From: JBHIFE01 sp046760985
GTDB taxonomy: Bacteria; Chloroflexota; Dehalococcoidia; Dehalococcoidales; RBG-16-60-22
Direction of reading: 5' to 3'
Assembly (NCBI GenBank): GCA_046760985.1
Contig: JBHIFE010000001.1
Location: forward strand, 1-36,619
Length of the DNA stretch: 36,619 nucleotides
The translations under genes and the position numbers were made by a program. Every line of letters starts with the position of its first letter. The stretch's first letter is position 1. Below are positions 16,455 through 24,174 of this stretch, in pieces. The notes beneath the pieces are model-generated. The model worked only from the letters and a program-made list of their open reading frames with translations, searched no databases and was not told the origin of the DNA.

Positions 16455-19400
16455 TTTATACTCTCCGACCCCGTCCATTTTTCTATTTGCACAAGGCATG
16501 AATTTGCTGCCATACTGTGTGATTTTTTGATCATCATTCGGCTCGGAGTCAATTGATTAATACATCCGCCACGGTCTGCTGAATATCCCGGTTCACCCAC
16601 TGGGTCATAGATTGCCGAAGATTCGTACGAGTGAACAATTCCGGGAGGAACACGTTCGGTCACCTGTGCCGCACAAATTACGGCTCCCCTGTCATTGAAC
16701 ACCTTGACCAGATCATTCTCTTTGATTCCCCGGTCAGCAGCATCCTTCGAGTTGATTCTGACAATCCAGTAGTAATAACCGTCAATCAGGACTCGATGGT
16801 CCTTGATCTCGTTGATCCAGCTCTCCTTAGCATCGCCCATGGTGTGGAAGCTGAACCGGGGATGCGGGGTTATCAACTGTAACGGGTACTTTTCATAGAG
16901 CTCCGTGGTATGATGACCTTCCCAGGCGGGAATATATTTAGTCATGGTCGGTCTCTCCGGGTCATCTGGATCAAACCTTTTTAGGCTTGAACAAACAAAC
17001 TCTATCTTGCCCGATTGCGTCTGAAGCCCTTTCCCAAACTTCTCGGTATAGTCTGCCGGTAACGGTGCTATCTCCGGTGTGTCTTTTAGTCTATCCTCGG
17101 CAAACCATCTAAAGGATACCGGCGCCCGTAACTCCTCCTTGGGTGCGGGGATAACATAGTAACCCTTCTTAAGGAATTTCTTCCATGAAATGACCTTGGG
17201 GAGATCAGTGCCATCAAATAGTCGCTTGCACCAGTCAAATTCAGTCGCGCCCTCGGAAAATGGTGCTGAAAGCCCCAGCTTTTTTGTAATCTCAAGGAAA
17301 ATCTGAAAGTCTGATTTTGATTCACCCAGAGGTTCGATACACTTGTGTTGCATGATGGCGACACGGTGGTTACACTGGGTGAAGCTATGTTGGACATACC
17401 CGCCACAGTTGGCAAATTCACTAATATCCCAACGCTCAAAACTGGTGCAGGCGGGCAACAGGATATCAGCAAACTTGGCCTCGCCTTCAAACCAGATGGA
17501 CTGATTCACCACAAATTGCAGGTTGTCGGAGCGATAAGCCTTCACGTAGCGGTTCGTCTCGCTCATGGTGCCGAAATGAGAGCCGCCGTATTTGTAATAC
17601 ATCCGGATTGGTGCACTGCCTGGTGCCGGATACTCAAATTTTTGGAACTGACCTTCAATACTCTTGGTGTCAGTCGGATAACCGGACGTATGACTCTCCA
17701 GAATTGCTTCAGGAATATTCAGCCTTGGTACCCTCTGATAGACCGTATTTACGGTGGGGAGCTGAGGCATCCGCTGATACATACTGACAGCCAGCGCTGT
17801 AGCTTGTAGGTCGCCGGACAGACCCCCCTCTGCATAACCCGGAAAGAAAAATCCGGCGTCTACTGGTGCCCCTTGTTGCATACAACCCATATTCACACCG
17901 GGTTTGCCCAGACCCTGCATAGCCATGAGGCAGACCATGGAACGAGCCCACTCATTTCCAGTGGCACAGCGGCAGGCGCCGCCAAAACCGCTCAAGCCCC
18001 CGGCTGCCAGGTAAGTCTTTTTGGTTCCCCATTCTCTTGCCAAAGCCCGGACATCTTTTGCCGGAATTCCTGCTTCATTTTCCTGCCATTCGGGGGTTTT
18101 GGGTATGCCGTCTTCCTTGCCCAGGATGTAGTCTTTCCACTCGTCAAACCCGGTAGTCCGCTTGGCGACATACTCTTTGTCGTAGAGGTCTTCAGTGATC
18201 CAGACATAGGCAATGGCAAGGGCAAGAGCATTGCCTGTTGCCGGCCTGGGGGCAAACCACTTGCCGCCAAGCAGGGCAGCCGTGTGATTATAGAATGGAT
18301 CGATGTGTACCATTTTGATACCTAACTCTTTCAGCCATTGACGACGAACGGTTCCTTCAAACGCAGCGTAGATTCCGCTGGTGGCTTCCGGATCACTCGA
18401 CCAGAACACCACCATTTCACATTCTTTAAGACAATCTTCAACCGTGCCATAGGTCTCTGGAGCACCAAGCCGCATACTGTATCCCCAATGGTGCATGGCT
18501 CCCCAGTACCACCCCTCCCAACTATCCGGATTATGGACAACGGGGGTAAAACCGATCGAGTTAAAGAACCTGAGTCTGGCGCTTAACCAGTAGCCTAATA
18601 TTCCCCAGGTATGGTGGGATCCACTGCCGTTCAGGATGGCACCCGGACCATAATCTCTCTTAACTCGCTTGATCTCATTGGCAACAATATCTGTCGCCTC
18701 ATCCCAGCTGATCCGTTCATAGCCTGATATCCCTCTGTTCTGGCAATTCCGTTCGCCGTTTGGATCAAAATCAACCCGTTTCATGGGGTATAATAGCCTG
18801 TCCGGTGAATAGACCATCGATTTCCATGCTAACGTATGGGGTGAGATGGTCGTCTTTCGCGGAGGGGTAAACGTTTTGCCTCTGGCCTTAATGGTCCAGG
18901 GCGCTGCATCGCTGTCATCAAAGTCAATGGGCGTGATTCGCATTATTTTACCGTCCTTCACGTAAACAAAGACCGGCCCGCCATTGGTATTACTGGTATA
19001 TCTGGTTACGCCATTACCAACATTCGTTCCATATTTCGTGCCGACTGTCAGAGCTTGACTCAGTGTCTCCATAAACCAATATGTCAACTCATCAGGTCCT
19101 TCTAACCCTAATTGAAAGTTCTTCATGGCATTGATCATGGACAACTGATCCTTGGGTGGCATGAGAAATTCCACGCCCAAACGGGCACTTGTGAAGGTCA
19201 TACAAACATCAGGGCTGGAATGGATTCCTCTTCTTGAAATAATCTTACCGTCACTGAAGGTAAAATACCTACCCACTGAATTATCTTTAACTTTTATTTG
19301 TGCGGTTAAATTTTTTTCTTTGAGGCGGTTCTTGAACGACGGATGCATTATTGCTGCCCGTCTTAACGATAGCTTAAGTCCAAGAAGTACTATTGAGAGG

Positions 19401-19459
19401 GTCATATTTGCTATTATCAATGATTTTGATAATATCTTATCTACTATTATTGATTTCAT
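16451..19459 (-). CDS. Transhydroxylase-like molybdopterin large subunit 1 with an SCP2-like N-terminal domain
   Basis: The product has about 1002 residues (ATG 19459; GTG 19468 also possible). Residues about 38-138 form a separate domain resembling SCP2 sterol-carrier folds (MHPSFKNRLKEK, GRYFTFSDGKI, QLGLEGPDELTYWF). From about residue 160 it follows the pyrogallol-phloroglucinol transhydroxylase alpha subunit, including NGGPVFVYVKDGKI without the N-terminal Fe-S cysteines. Counting from GTG, His285, Asp315, Ser316 (Mo ligand), Trp317 and Tyr545 match the Pelobacter His144, Asp174, Ser175, Trp176 and Tyr404 that I recall, with no gaps. But Arg153 is Trp294, Trp354 is Phe495 and the Phe468 region is rewritten, so the substrate probably differs. 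Alternatives are a resorcinol-hydroxylase-like or tetrahydroxybenzene-specific enzyme. A short hydrophobic stretch (residues 17-34) might attach it to the membrane. It is coupled to the beta gene. Confidence 0.88.
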   Translation of the reverse strand: MKSIIVDKILSKSLIIANMTLSIVLLGLKLSLRRAAIMHPSFKNRLKEKNLTAQIKVKDNSVGRYFTFSDGKIISRRGIHSSPDVCMTFTSARLGVEFLMPPKDQLSMINAMKNFQLGLEGPDELTYWFMETLSQALTVGTKYGTNVGNGVTRYTSNTNGGPVFVYVKDGKIMRITPIDFDDSDAAPWTIKARGKTFTPPRKTTISPHTLAWKSMVYSPDRLLYPMKRVDFDPNGERNCQNRGISGYERISWDEATDIVANEIKRVKRDYGPGAILNGSGSHHTWGILGYWLSARLRFFNSIGFTPVVHNPDSWEGWYWGAMHHWGYSMRLGAPETYGTVEDCLKECEMVVFWSSDPEATSGIYAAFEGTVRRQWLKELGIKMVHIDPFYNHTAALLGGKWFAPRPATGNALALAIAYVWITEDLYDKEYVAKRTTGFDEWKDYILGKEDGIPKTPEWQENEAGIPAKDVRALAREWGTKKTYLAAGGLSGFGGACRCATGNEWARSMVCLMAMQGLGKPGVNMGCMQQGAPVDAGFFFPGYAEGGLSGDLQATALAVSMYQRMPQLPTVNTVYQRVPRLNIPEAILESHTSGYPTDTKSIEGQFQKFEYPAPGSAPIRMYYKYGGSHFGTMSETNRYVKAYRSDNLQFVVNQSIWFEGEAKFADILLPACTSFERWDISEFANCGGYVQHSFTQCNHRVAIMQHKCIEPLGESKSDFQIFLEITKKLGLSAPFSEGATEFDWCKRLFDGTDLPKVISWKKFLKKGYYVIPAPKEELRAPVSFRWFAEDRLKDTPEIAPLPADYTEKFGKGLQTQSGKIEFVCSSLKRFDPDDPERPTMTKYIPAWEGHHTTELYEKYPLQLITPHPRFSFHTMGDAKESWINEIKDHRVLIDGYYYWIVRINSKDAADRGIKENDLVKVFNDRGAVICAAQVTERVPPGIVHSYESSAIYDPVGEPGYSADRGGCINQLTPSRMMIKKSHSMAANSCLVQIEKWTGSESIK

Positions 19460-19540
19460 ATTTTCCACTCACTGGTTGTCTTGAGGCTACCTCGTTTCAG
19501 TCCCATTGGCAGCAGAACCGCTCAGACTGAGAAGACCAAT

Positions 19541-19873
19541 CTAATAGTTAATAACTACCAGCATACTCGCTGGCTTGTTGGTCTTATTGATTATCTCTCT
19601 CCCTTCATTGGGAGCGATGTAAACTGAATCCCACGGACCAAGAGTAACTTCTTCCTTCTTGGTCTTAACCGTGATTTCTCCGTTGAGGACGAAGTAGAAC
19701 TTCTCTGCTGGCGTTGCGCCGAATTCGGCTCCACCCCCGGGAAGAAAATGGGAAAGACCTACCCAGAACTTCTCAGCTCCTGTTTCCTCTTTACCGCTCA
19801 GCCTGAGAGCAACCATATTGAAATGCCCGGGGGCTTCATAGGGCTTAACCTGATCCAATTTAATCTTTTTCAT
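19541..19873 (-). CDS. Small single-domain cupin lacking the usual metal histidines
   Basis: The start is ATG 19873, six to seven bases after AGGAGGAG; 21 residues upstream in frame are not needed. The 110-residue protein shows both cupin motifs as beta hairpins (TPAEKFYFVLNGEITV and LGPWDSVYIAPNEGREI). The canonical HxH and the motif 2 His are absent; Glu and Asn stand in similar places, so it may be metal-free or bind metal differently. It lies 81 bp upstream of the alpha-1 gene and 46 bp after the cyclase gene in the catabolic operon, so I infer a role in handling an unstable dihydro- or diketo-intermediate. No family function is known to me. Confidence 0.75.
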   Translation of the reverse strand: MKKIKLDQVKPYEAPGHFNMVALRLSGKEETGAEKFWVGLSHFLPGGGAEFGATPAEKFYFVLNGEITVKTKKEEVTLGPWDSVYIAPNEGREIINKTNKPASMLVVINY

Positions 19874-19919
19874 AAATCGTCTCCTCCTGACATTGATATG
19901 ACAGCTCAGACAGCGGGGG

Positions 19920-20681
19920 CTACTGGTCGCCCTCATCCACGATAGCTACCAATCTCACGATAGACCCATCGCCTTTCACCCACCGGATAGGGAAGCCAGC
20001 AATGGTGACTCTCTTGCCCACGACTTGGTCAATGTCACCACCTACGTTTTCCCATCCCATAATGCCGTTGCGCAATATCAGGTTATGGCAGGGCTCCCAC
20101 TCAGGAAAGTCCTCCAGCACATCGTGTCCGGTTTCCCTCTTATACTCTTCACAAATGTCCGGTCGTAGTGGGCCCGGTCCATGTGGACCAATAGCTGTAG
20201 CCAGCGGATGATCCAGTGCTTGCTGGTCAACCCCGACCGCCTTCACTCCCTTTTCAACGAACCATTCGCCTGCCTCCTTGTACAGTCCGGGCGAATAGCA
20301 AAAGTACTCCACACTATCTGAGTATTTGGCATGCCAGTGGGTGTGGACAATGACAATATCGTTTTTTTCAATTTTAGGTCTTGCCTTCTCTAGATCCTCT
20401 GGGGTAATCACTTCCCACTTCTTCTTCGGGATGTCCACAATTACTCCAGTACCGTAGTACTTTTCCAGAGGAATCTCATCGGTAAACATTCCTCCCTCAA
20501 ACACATGTGCCGGCGAATCGGCGTGAGTGGTGCAGTGCATAGTAGTTGTAATTACCTGGGAGAGCACTCCAGATTTGGCATGATAATGCATACGCTCAAT
20601 CTTGACATCGGCAAAATACGGCCACAAAGGCACTTTGTCACCAAAAGGGTGACTCAAATCAACCAGCTTTACTTTTCCCAC
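19920..20681 (-). CDS. Cyclase-family metal hydrolase (kynurenine formamidase-like); candidate dihydrophloroglucinol cyclohydrolase
   Basis: The 253-residue protein starts with GTG 20681 (AAGGAGG, 8 bases before). The metal-binding signature is clear: MHCTTHADSPAHVFEGG, equal to HxxTHxDxPxH of the cyclase family (PF04199), with DLSHPFG at the N-terminus, VIVHTHWHAKY and AVGVDQQALDHPLA in the core. Members hydrolyse amide, ester or cyclic C-C bonds; substrates include formylkynurenine and cyclic diketones. The gene is directly downstream of an SDR gene (41 bp) and upstream of the cupin. As I recall, the ring-opening enzyme of clostridial phloroglucinol degradation is a member of this family, acting on dihydrophloroglucinol to give 3-hydroxy-5-oxohexanoate. 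The family is secure; the substrate is inferred from context. Confidence 0.88.
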   Translation of the reverse strand: MGKVKLVDLSHPFGDKVPLWPYFADVKIERMHYHAKSGVLSQVITTTMHCTTHADSPAHVFEGGMFTDEIPLEKYYGTGVIVDIPKKKWEVITPEDLEKARPKIEKNDIVIVHTHWHAKYSDSVEYFCYSPGLYKEAGEWFVEKGVKAVGVDQQALDHPLATAIGPHGPGPLRPDICEEYKRETGHDVLEDFPEWEPCHNLILRNGIMGWENVGGDIDQVVGKRVTIAGFPIRWVKGDGSIVRLVAIVDEGDQ

Positions 20682-20722
20682 AATAGAAACCTCCTTGAAT
20701 TTTTTGACTGCTTAATATACTA

Positions 20723-21487
20723 CTACCAGGTAGTCACACCGCCATCTACATAGAGGATTTGCCCAGTAACGAAATCCGACGCCTTTGAGGCAAGAAATAT
20801 GGTAGGACCGACAATATCCTCCGGCATTCCCCAGCGACCAAGTGGAATACGAGACCTCATCCTCTTGGCATACTCAGGGTCGGCTAAGGCGGGACGGGTA
20901 AGGTCAGTCTCCACAATAGTGGGCGCCACCGCATTTACCAGCACATTATGCTTCGCCCACTCGCAAGCCAGCGTTCGCGTCAGAGTGTCAACCGCTCCTT
21001 TACTGGCACAATAAGCGGCATAGTCTGCGGGGAGACCATATCTACCCCTCACCGATGATAAGTTTATGATCTTACCGCCACCCTGTTTTATCATCTCCCG
21101 TCCAACTGCCTGGCAGCAGAGAAAGGTCCCGCGGGTGTTAATATCCATGACCTGTTGCCACTCATTAATTGGGAAAGTGTCGGCAGGTTTGCGAATCGCC
21201 AAACCGGCAGCATTCACTAGAATATCAATGCGGGGAAATACCTCCAAAATTTTCTTCACCATATCCGCCACTGATTGCTCCTGAGTAACATCTACGGTAA
21301 CCGCCAGCGCTTTCCTGCCTTTATTGCGTATCTCCTCGGCTACCTTCTCTAAGTGCTCAAGTCGACGGCTTGCTACGATGACATCCGCGCCGTAATCAGC
21401 TAATCCCAGAGCTAGAGCGTGACCAATCCCGCCGGCACCACCAACCACTAAAGCGACCTTGCCCCTCAAATCAAATAAATCGGTCAT
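20723..21487 (-). CDS. SDR-family oxidoreductase; candidate phloroglucinol reductase
   Basis: The 254-residue classical short-chain dehydrogenase has the cofactor motif VVGGAGGIG, Arg-containing VASRRLEH after the second strand (suggesting NADPH), NAAG, a Ser-Tyr-Lys triad (LSSVRGRYGLPADYAAYCASKG) and the C-terminal YVDGGVTTW. ATG 21487 follows AAAAGGAGTTTAAT. It is the first gene after a strong minus-strand promoter (21538-21565) and heads the run SDR-cyclase-cupin-transhydroxylase. Phloroglucinol reductases belong to this family and reduce phloroglucinol with NADPH to dihydrophloroglucinol. Similarity to fatty-acid and gluconate-type SDRs means sequence alone does not prove the substrate; the gene order is the main support. 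Confidence 0.88.
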   Translation of the reverse strand: MTDLFDLRGKVALVVGGAGGIGHALALGLADYGADVIVASRRLEHLEKVAEEIRNKGRKALAVTVDVTQEQSVADMVKKILEVFPRIDILVNAAGLAIRKPADTFPINEWQQVMDINTRGTFLCCQAVGREMIKQGGGKIINLSSVRGRYGLPADYAAYCASKGAVDTLTRTLACEWAKHNVLVNAVAPTIVETDLTRPALADPEYAKRMRSRIPLGRWGMPEDIVGPTIFLASKASDFVTGQILYVDGGVTTW

Positions 21488-21537
21488 ATTAAACTCCTTT
21501 TCTAAAATTTCCTGCGGTTATCGTAACTATCGGTTAT

Positions 21538-21565
21538 ATTATAATAACTTTTGCCTATACTGCAA
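21538..21565 (-). promoter_or_regulatory. Sigma70-type promoter of the SDR-cyclase-transhydroxylase operon
   Basis: On the minus strand TTGCAG (21560-21565) and TATAAT (21538-21543) are separated by 16 bases, about 45 bases upstream of the SDR start. It is divergent from the stress-protein promoter 85 bases away, so one regulator could control both. Confidence 0.6.
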
Positions 21566-21648
21566 CACAGAATTCTCAGTATAAATAGATTCATTGCTCT
21601 TTGCTTACCATAGGTCTTGGGTAAGATTGTATTCTGAAACTGGGGCTG

Positions 21649-21678
21649 TTGACATCAAAATGAGAGGTTGTTTATATT
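21649..21678 (+). promoter_or_regulatory. Sigma70-type promoter of the universal stress protein gene
   Basis: A perfect -35 TTGACA (21649-21654) and TATATT -10 (21673-21678) are 18 bases apart, giving a transcript start near 21685 and a leader of only about 24 bases that contains the AGGAGG site. Confidence 0.6.
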
Positions 21679-21708
21679 GTTTATTATTAAAGCTGAATAG
21701 GAGGAGAA

Positions 21709-22179
21709 ATTTTTAAAAATATTTTGGTTCCATTAGACGGCTCCAAGCTGGCGGAGTGTGTTCTTCCCTACGTAGAAGCCCTAGCAACGGGCTGCACGGC
21801 GGAGGAGGTTATCTTGGTCAGCGTCACAGAACGCATCAAGGGCTATAGAGTTATATCTGATTACAGTCAGCCACTTGGGGAGCGTTTAGTACCTGAGGCA
21901 GTGGGTAAGAAAGAAAGACAAGCCCAAAAATATCTTAACAGAGTAGCCCAGGGACTTAAAGACAAAGGCATTAACGTGCAAACACTAGTACTCCTTGGGA
22001 ATCCTGCTGAGGAGATCGTCTTCTATGCAGATACCAAGCATTGTGACCTTATTGTTATGGCTAGTCATGGACGGTCTGGCCCTAGCCGGTGGGTTCATGG
22101 TAGTGTTGCTGATAAAGTCTTCAGAGCTAGTTGCGTACCGGTTCTGATGGTGCGAGCGCCGGGCTGTATAACTGTATAA
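21709..22179 (+). CDS. Universal stress protein (UspA domain), likely non-standard ATT start
   Basis: The frame reads FKNILVPLDGSKLAE, the standard UspA N-terminus, but the codon before FKN, where ATG is expected, is ATT (21709-21711), placed directly after TAGGAGGAGAA. The first standard start is TTG at 21724, which lies 19 bases from the Shine-Dalgarno and would remove the first beta strand. The ATP-binding motif is present near the C-terminus: HGRSGPSRWVHGS followed by VPVLMVRAP. At 156 residues it is a typical single-domain member. It is the only plus-strand gene within the catabolic cluster and is convergent with the dehydrogenase gene. UspA proteins bind nucleotide and modulate stress survival; the partner is unknown. 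Confidence 0.88.
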   Translation: MFKNILVPLDGSKLAECVLPYVEALATGCTAEEVILVSVTERIKGYRVISDYSQPLGERLVPEAVGKKERQAQKYLNRVAQGLKDKGINVQTLVLLGNPAEEIVFYADTKHCDLIVMASHGRSGPSRWVHGSVADKVFRASCVPVLMVRAPGCITV

Positions 22180-22233
22180 TTAGTACTTGATTCCCGAGCC
22201 AAAAAGGGGCACCGAAGAGATAATGAATAAGGT

Positions 22234-23187
22234 CTATGTCGATTTGCCCCGTTCCTTTTGTGCCCAGTCCAGGAGGTAATCTAAGAAGTCTTTCCTAGAC
22301 CTCTCTACTTCTTCGGCAGACCAAGTGTAGAAACCCTGACCCGTTTTGAATCCCAGTTCTCCGTTTTCTACCTTTTTCCTTAAAAGAGGCGAGGGACCCG
22401 GAGAAGAGTCAATATACTTTAGAATGTAATCGTGGATAGCTAAGGTCAGATCAAGTCCCACCATATCGGCGGTCTCCAGCGGCCCCAAAACTGGGAGCCG
22501 AATGCCGAATCCCTTCTTAATCACGTCATCAACGCTGGCCGGGTCAGCAATACCATTTTCCACAATGGAGATAGCCTCTCGCCACAAGGCGTGCTGAAGC
22601 CGGTTACCTATAAACCCTGGTACATCCTTCATGACCTTCACCGGGTGTTTCCCGGCATTCTTCAAGAATCGATAAGTTGTTTCTACAGCTTCCTCAGAAG
22701 TTTCCCTTCCCTTAATTACTTCTACCAGTGGAATTATATAGGGGGGGTTCCAAAAATGAGTCCCTAGAATTCTTTCCCTGTTGTGAGCTTTGGATGCGAT
22801 TTCGGTTATACTCATTACGGATGTATTTGTAGTCAAAATGGTCTCTACAGGACAAAGCTGATCCAAATCCTGAAAAGCCTTCTGCTTTAACTCCAGATTT
22901 TCGGTGATAGCCTCAATAACTAGTTGTGCATCTGAGGTTGCCTGCCCCATATCCGTAGTGGTTTTTATCCTGCTTACGATTGTCTCGATTTCACTCTCCA
23001 ATACAACTCCTTTTCTGGCCATCATGGAGAGGTTTGCTCTGATATTTTCAACAGCCTTTGAGAGCAACCCGTTTTCGATATCCAACAGATAAACATTGTA
23101 GTTCTTAGAGGCAAAAATCTGGGCAATTCCGTGTCCCATCAAACCCGCACCAATCACAGAAATATTCCTAATGTCTTCCGCTTGCAT
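22234..23187 (-). CDS. 3-hydroxyacyl-CoA-dehydrogenase-like NAD enzyme; candidate 3-hydroxy-5-oxohexanoate dehydrogenase
   Basis: The 317-residue protein has an N-terminal Rossmann fold (ISVIGAGLMGHGIAQIFA; DIEN ends the second strand, favouring NAD) and a C-terminal dimerisation domain (KDVPGFIGNRLQHALWREA, FGIRLPVLGPLETADMVGLD, GFKTGQGFYTW). The catalytic segment is THFWNPPYIIPLVEVIKG with the preceding TNTSVMSI. The usual 3-hydroxybutyryl-CoA dehydrogenase reads HFFNP there, and the Trp and PPY are closer to relatives acting on non-CoA substrates. ATG 23187 follows AAGGAGGG. Since the operon codes for a ring-opening route that should yield free 3-hydroxy-5-oxohexanoate, oxidation of that acid to triacetate is my proposed role. 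3-hydroxybutyryl-CoA dehydrogenase remains the alternative. Confidence 0.85.
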   Translation of the reverse strand: MQAEDIRNISVIGAGLMGHGIAQIFASKNYNVYLLDIENGLLSKAVENIRANLSMMARKGVVLESEIETIVSRIKTTTDMGQATSDAQLVIEAITENLELKQKAFQDLDQLCPVETILTTNTSVMSITEIASKAHNRERILGTHFWNPPYIIPLVEVIKGRETSEEAVETTYRFLKNAGKHPVKVMKDVPGFIGNRLQHALWREAISIVENGIADPASVDDVIKKGFGIRLPVLGPLETADMVGLDLTLAIHDYILKYIDSSPGPSPLLRKKVENGELGFKTGQGFYTWSAEEVERSRKDFLDYLLDWAQKERGKST

Positions 23188-23324
23188 AAATACCCTCCTT
23201 TATCCCGTTTTCCTTACTTTTAATGGATGGCACCCCTCATAAAATACTATCGTAAAAGGTATTTAACTTTTATTCTGCCGCCCTTTAAGCCAGCTTCAGA
23301 ACGGGAAACATCTCAAGCTAAGCC

Positions 23325-23663
23325 TCAGAATGTCAGCGGAGCCCAGCCATCCTTTAGCAGTTGAGATATTATTGAGCCGACAAACACGACCTTAATTCCT
23401 GCCTCTTCAAGCATACCTGTTATATTCATTCTATCGGCGTACCATTTGCAAGCTATGATCTCGATGCCAGCCTCCCGTAACTCCTTTAGTTTTTCTTGAA
23501 CCTCGGGACTATAGGCGGCAAGTTTCTCTGATGGCCCAAAGATAATCACTTTAACCTCATCCATCCACTTATTTTTGGCTACGTTCAACGGATATACCAG
23601 TCCACACCCTAATGCCACTTCTTTATCCCCGCTACTCCAAAGAATGAAAGCTTTTGTCGCCAT
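23325..23663 (-). CDS. DsrE/DsrF-like small protein
   Basis: The 112-residue protein begins at ATG 23663 after GTTAAGGAGGACTGATT. It is alpha/beta with the order of the DsrE fold: an N-terminal strand KAFILWSSGDKE, VKVIIFGPSEKLAAYSPEVQEKLKELREAGIEI, a central single cysteine in IIACKWYADRM and a C-terminal VVFVGSIISQLLKDGW. DsrE-fold proteins move sulfur or act as small adaptor proteins. The cysteine is in a position often used for sulfur transfer, so supply of sulfur to the molybdenum enzyme's cofactor is conceivable, but this is speculation. It lies upstream of the dehydrogenase gene in the same orientation (137 bp). Confidence 0.65.
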   Translation of the reverse strand: MATKAFILWSSGDKEVALGCGLVYPLNVAKNKWMDEVKVIIFGPSEKLAAYSPEVQEKLKELREAGIEIIACKWYADRMNITGMLEEAGIKVVFVGSIISQLLKDGWAPLTF

Positions 23664-24174
23664 AATCAGTCCTCCTTAACTGCTCGAACACTGTTAGGGT
23701 TTATTATAATAATAGTTTGATATGCGTTCAATACTACAACTCCGGGCTGCACCTGTGGGCGTACGGAATGTAGTTACCACTTCGGAGAAGGAGTTTGGGT
23801 TCACTGGCTGTGGGGTGCTCGTACTTTCCCAGCGATCCCGGAAAACTATATTGACAATCACACCAATAAGAATTATACTCTGGTGCAATAACCTAAAATG
23901 ACATAACTGTAGTATCGGTTTAAGAGGCTTATAGGATGAAAGGGGGTGCTGGAACTGCTTGTTAATACGGCGATGGCTGGTGCCCTTTTCATTTGAACAA
24001 TACTAGGTATACAAAGTATAGTAAAGTCTTTGGGAGGCACAATACTAAAAATACGAATAATCTGGTGAAGGTGGTGAGGAAATAGTGGTCATAGGTGGAA
24101 GGGGGTGATGCCTATACCGATGTGACAAAGCAGCTAGACAAACCTCGGTGTATTAAAGGAAGGAGGAAGTGACA
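23664..24174. other. Divergent intergenic region between the DsrE-like gene and the transporter operon
   Basis: No credible gene is visible in 511 bases. A minus-strand frame at 23694-23888 has low-quality composition and no ribosome binding site. The right half contains the transporter promoter (23993-24022) and a purine-rich 5' leader. Just upstream, around 23938-23990, GAAAGGGGGTGCTGG and CTGGTGCCCTTTTC could form an imperfect hairpin, possibly a regulatory site. Confidence 0.45.
23993..24022 (+). promoter_or_regulatory. Candidate promoter of the livKGFHM-type operon
   Basis: TTGAAC and TATAGT are separated by 18 bases, leaving a leader of about 145 bases before the ATG at 24175. The leader is purine-rich and repeats GGTGG/GGTGA; no known riboswitch was recognised. 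Confidence 0.5.

Noticed and set aside
22199..22250. Hairpin between the stress protein and dehydrogenase genes (GGGGCA/TGCCCC)
   Set aside because: The loop is over 30 bases and there is no proper T tract on either strand, so I did not call it a terminator.
23694..23888. 64-residue minus-strand frame in the divergent intergenic region
   Set aside because: It has no ribosome binding site and no recognisable composition; the region looks like promoter and leader DNA.
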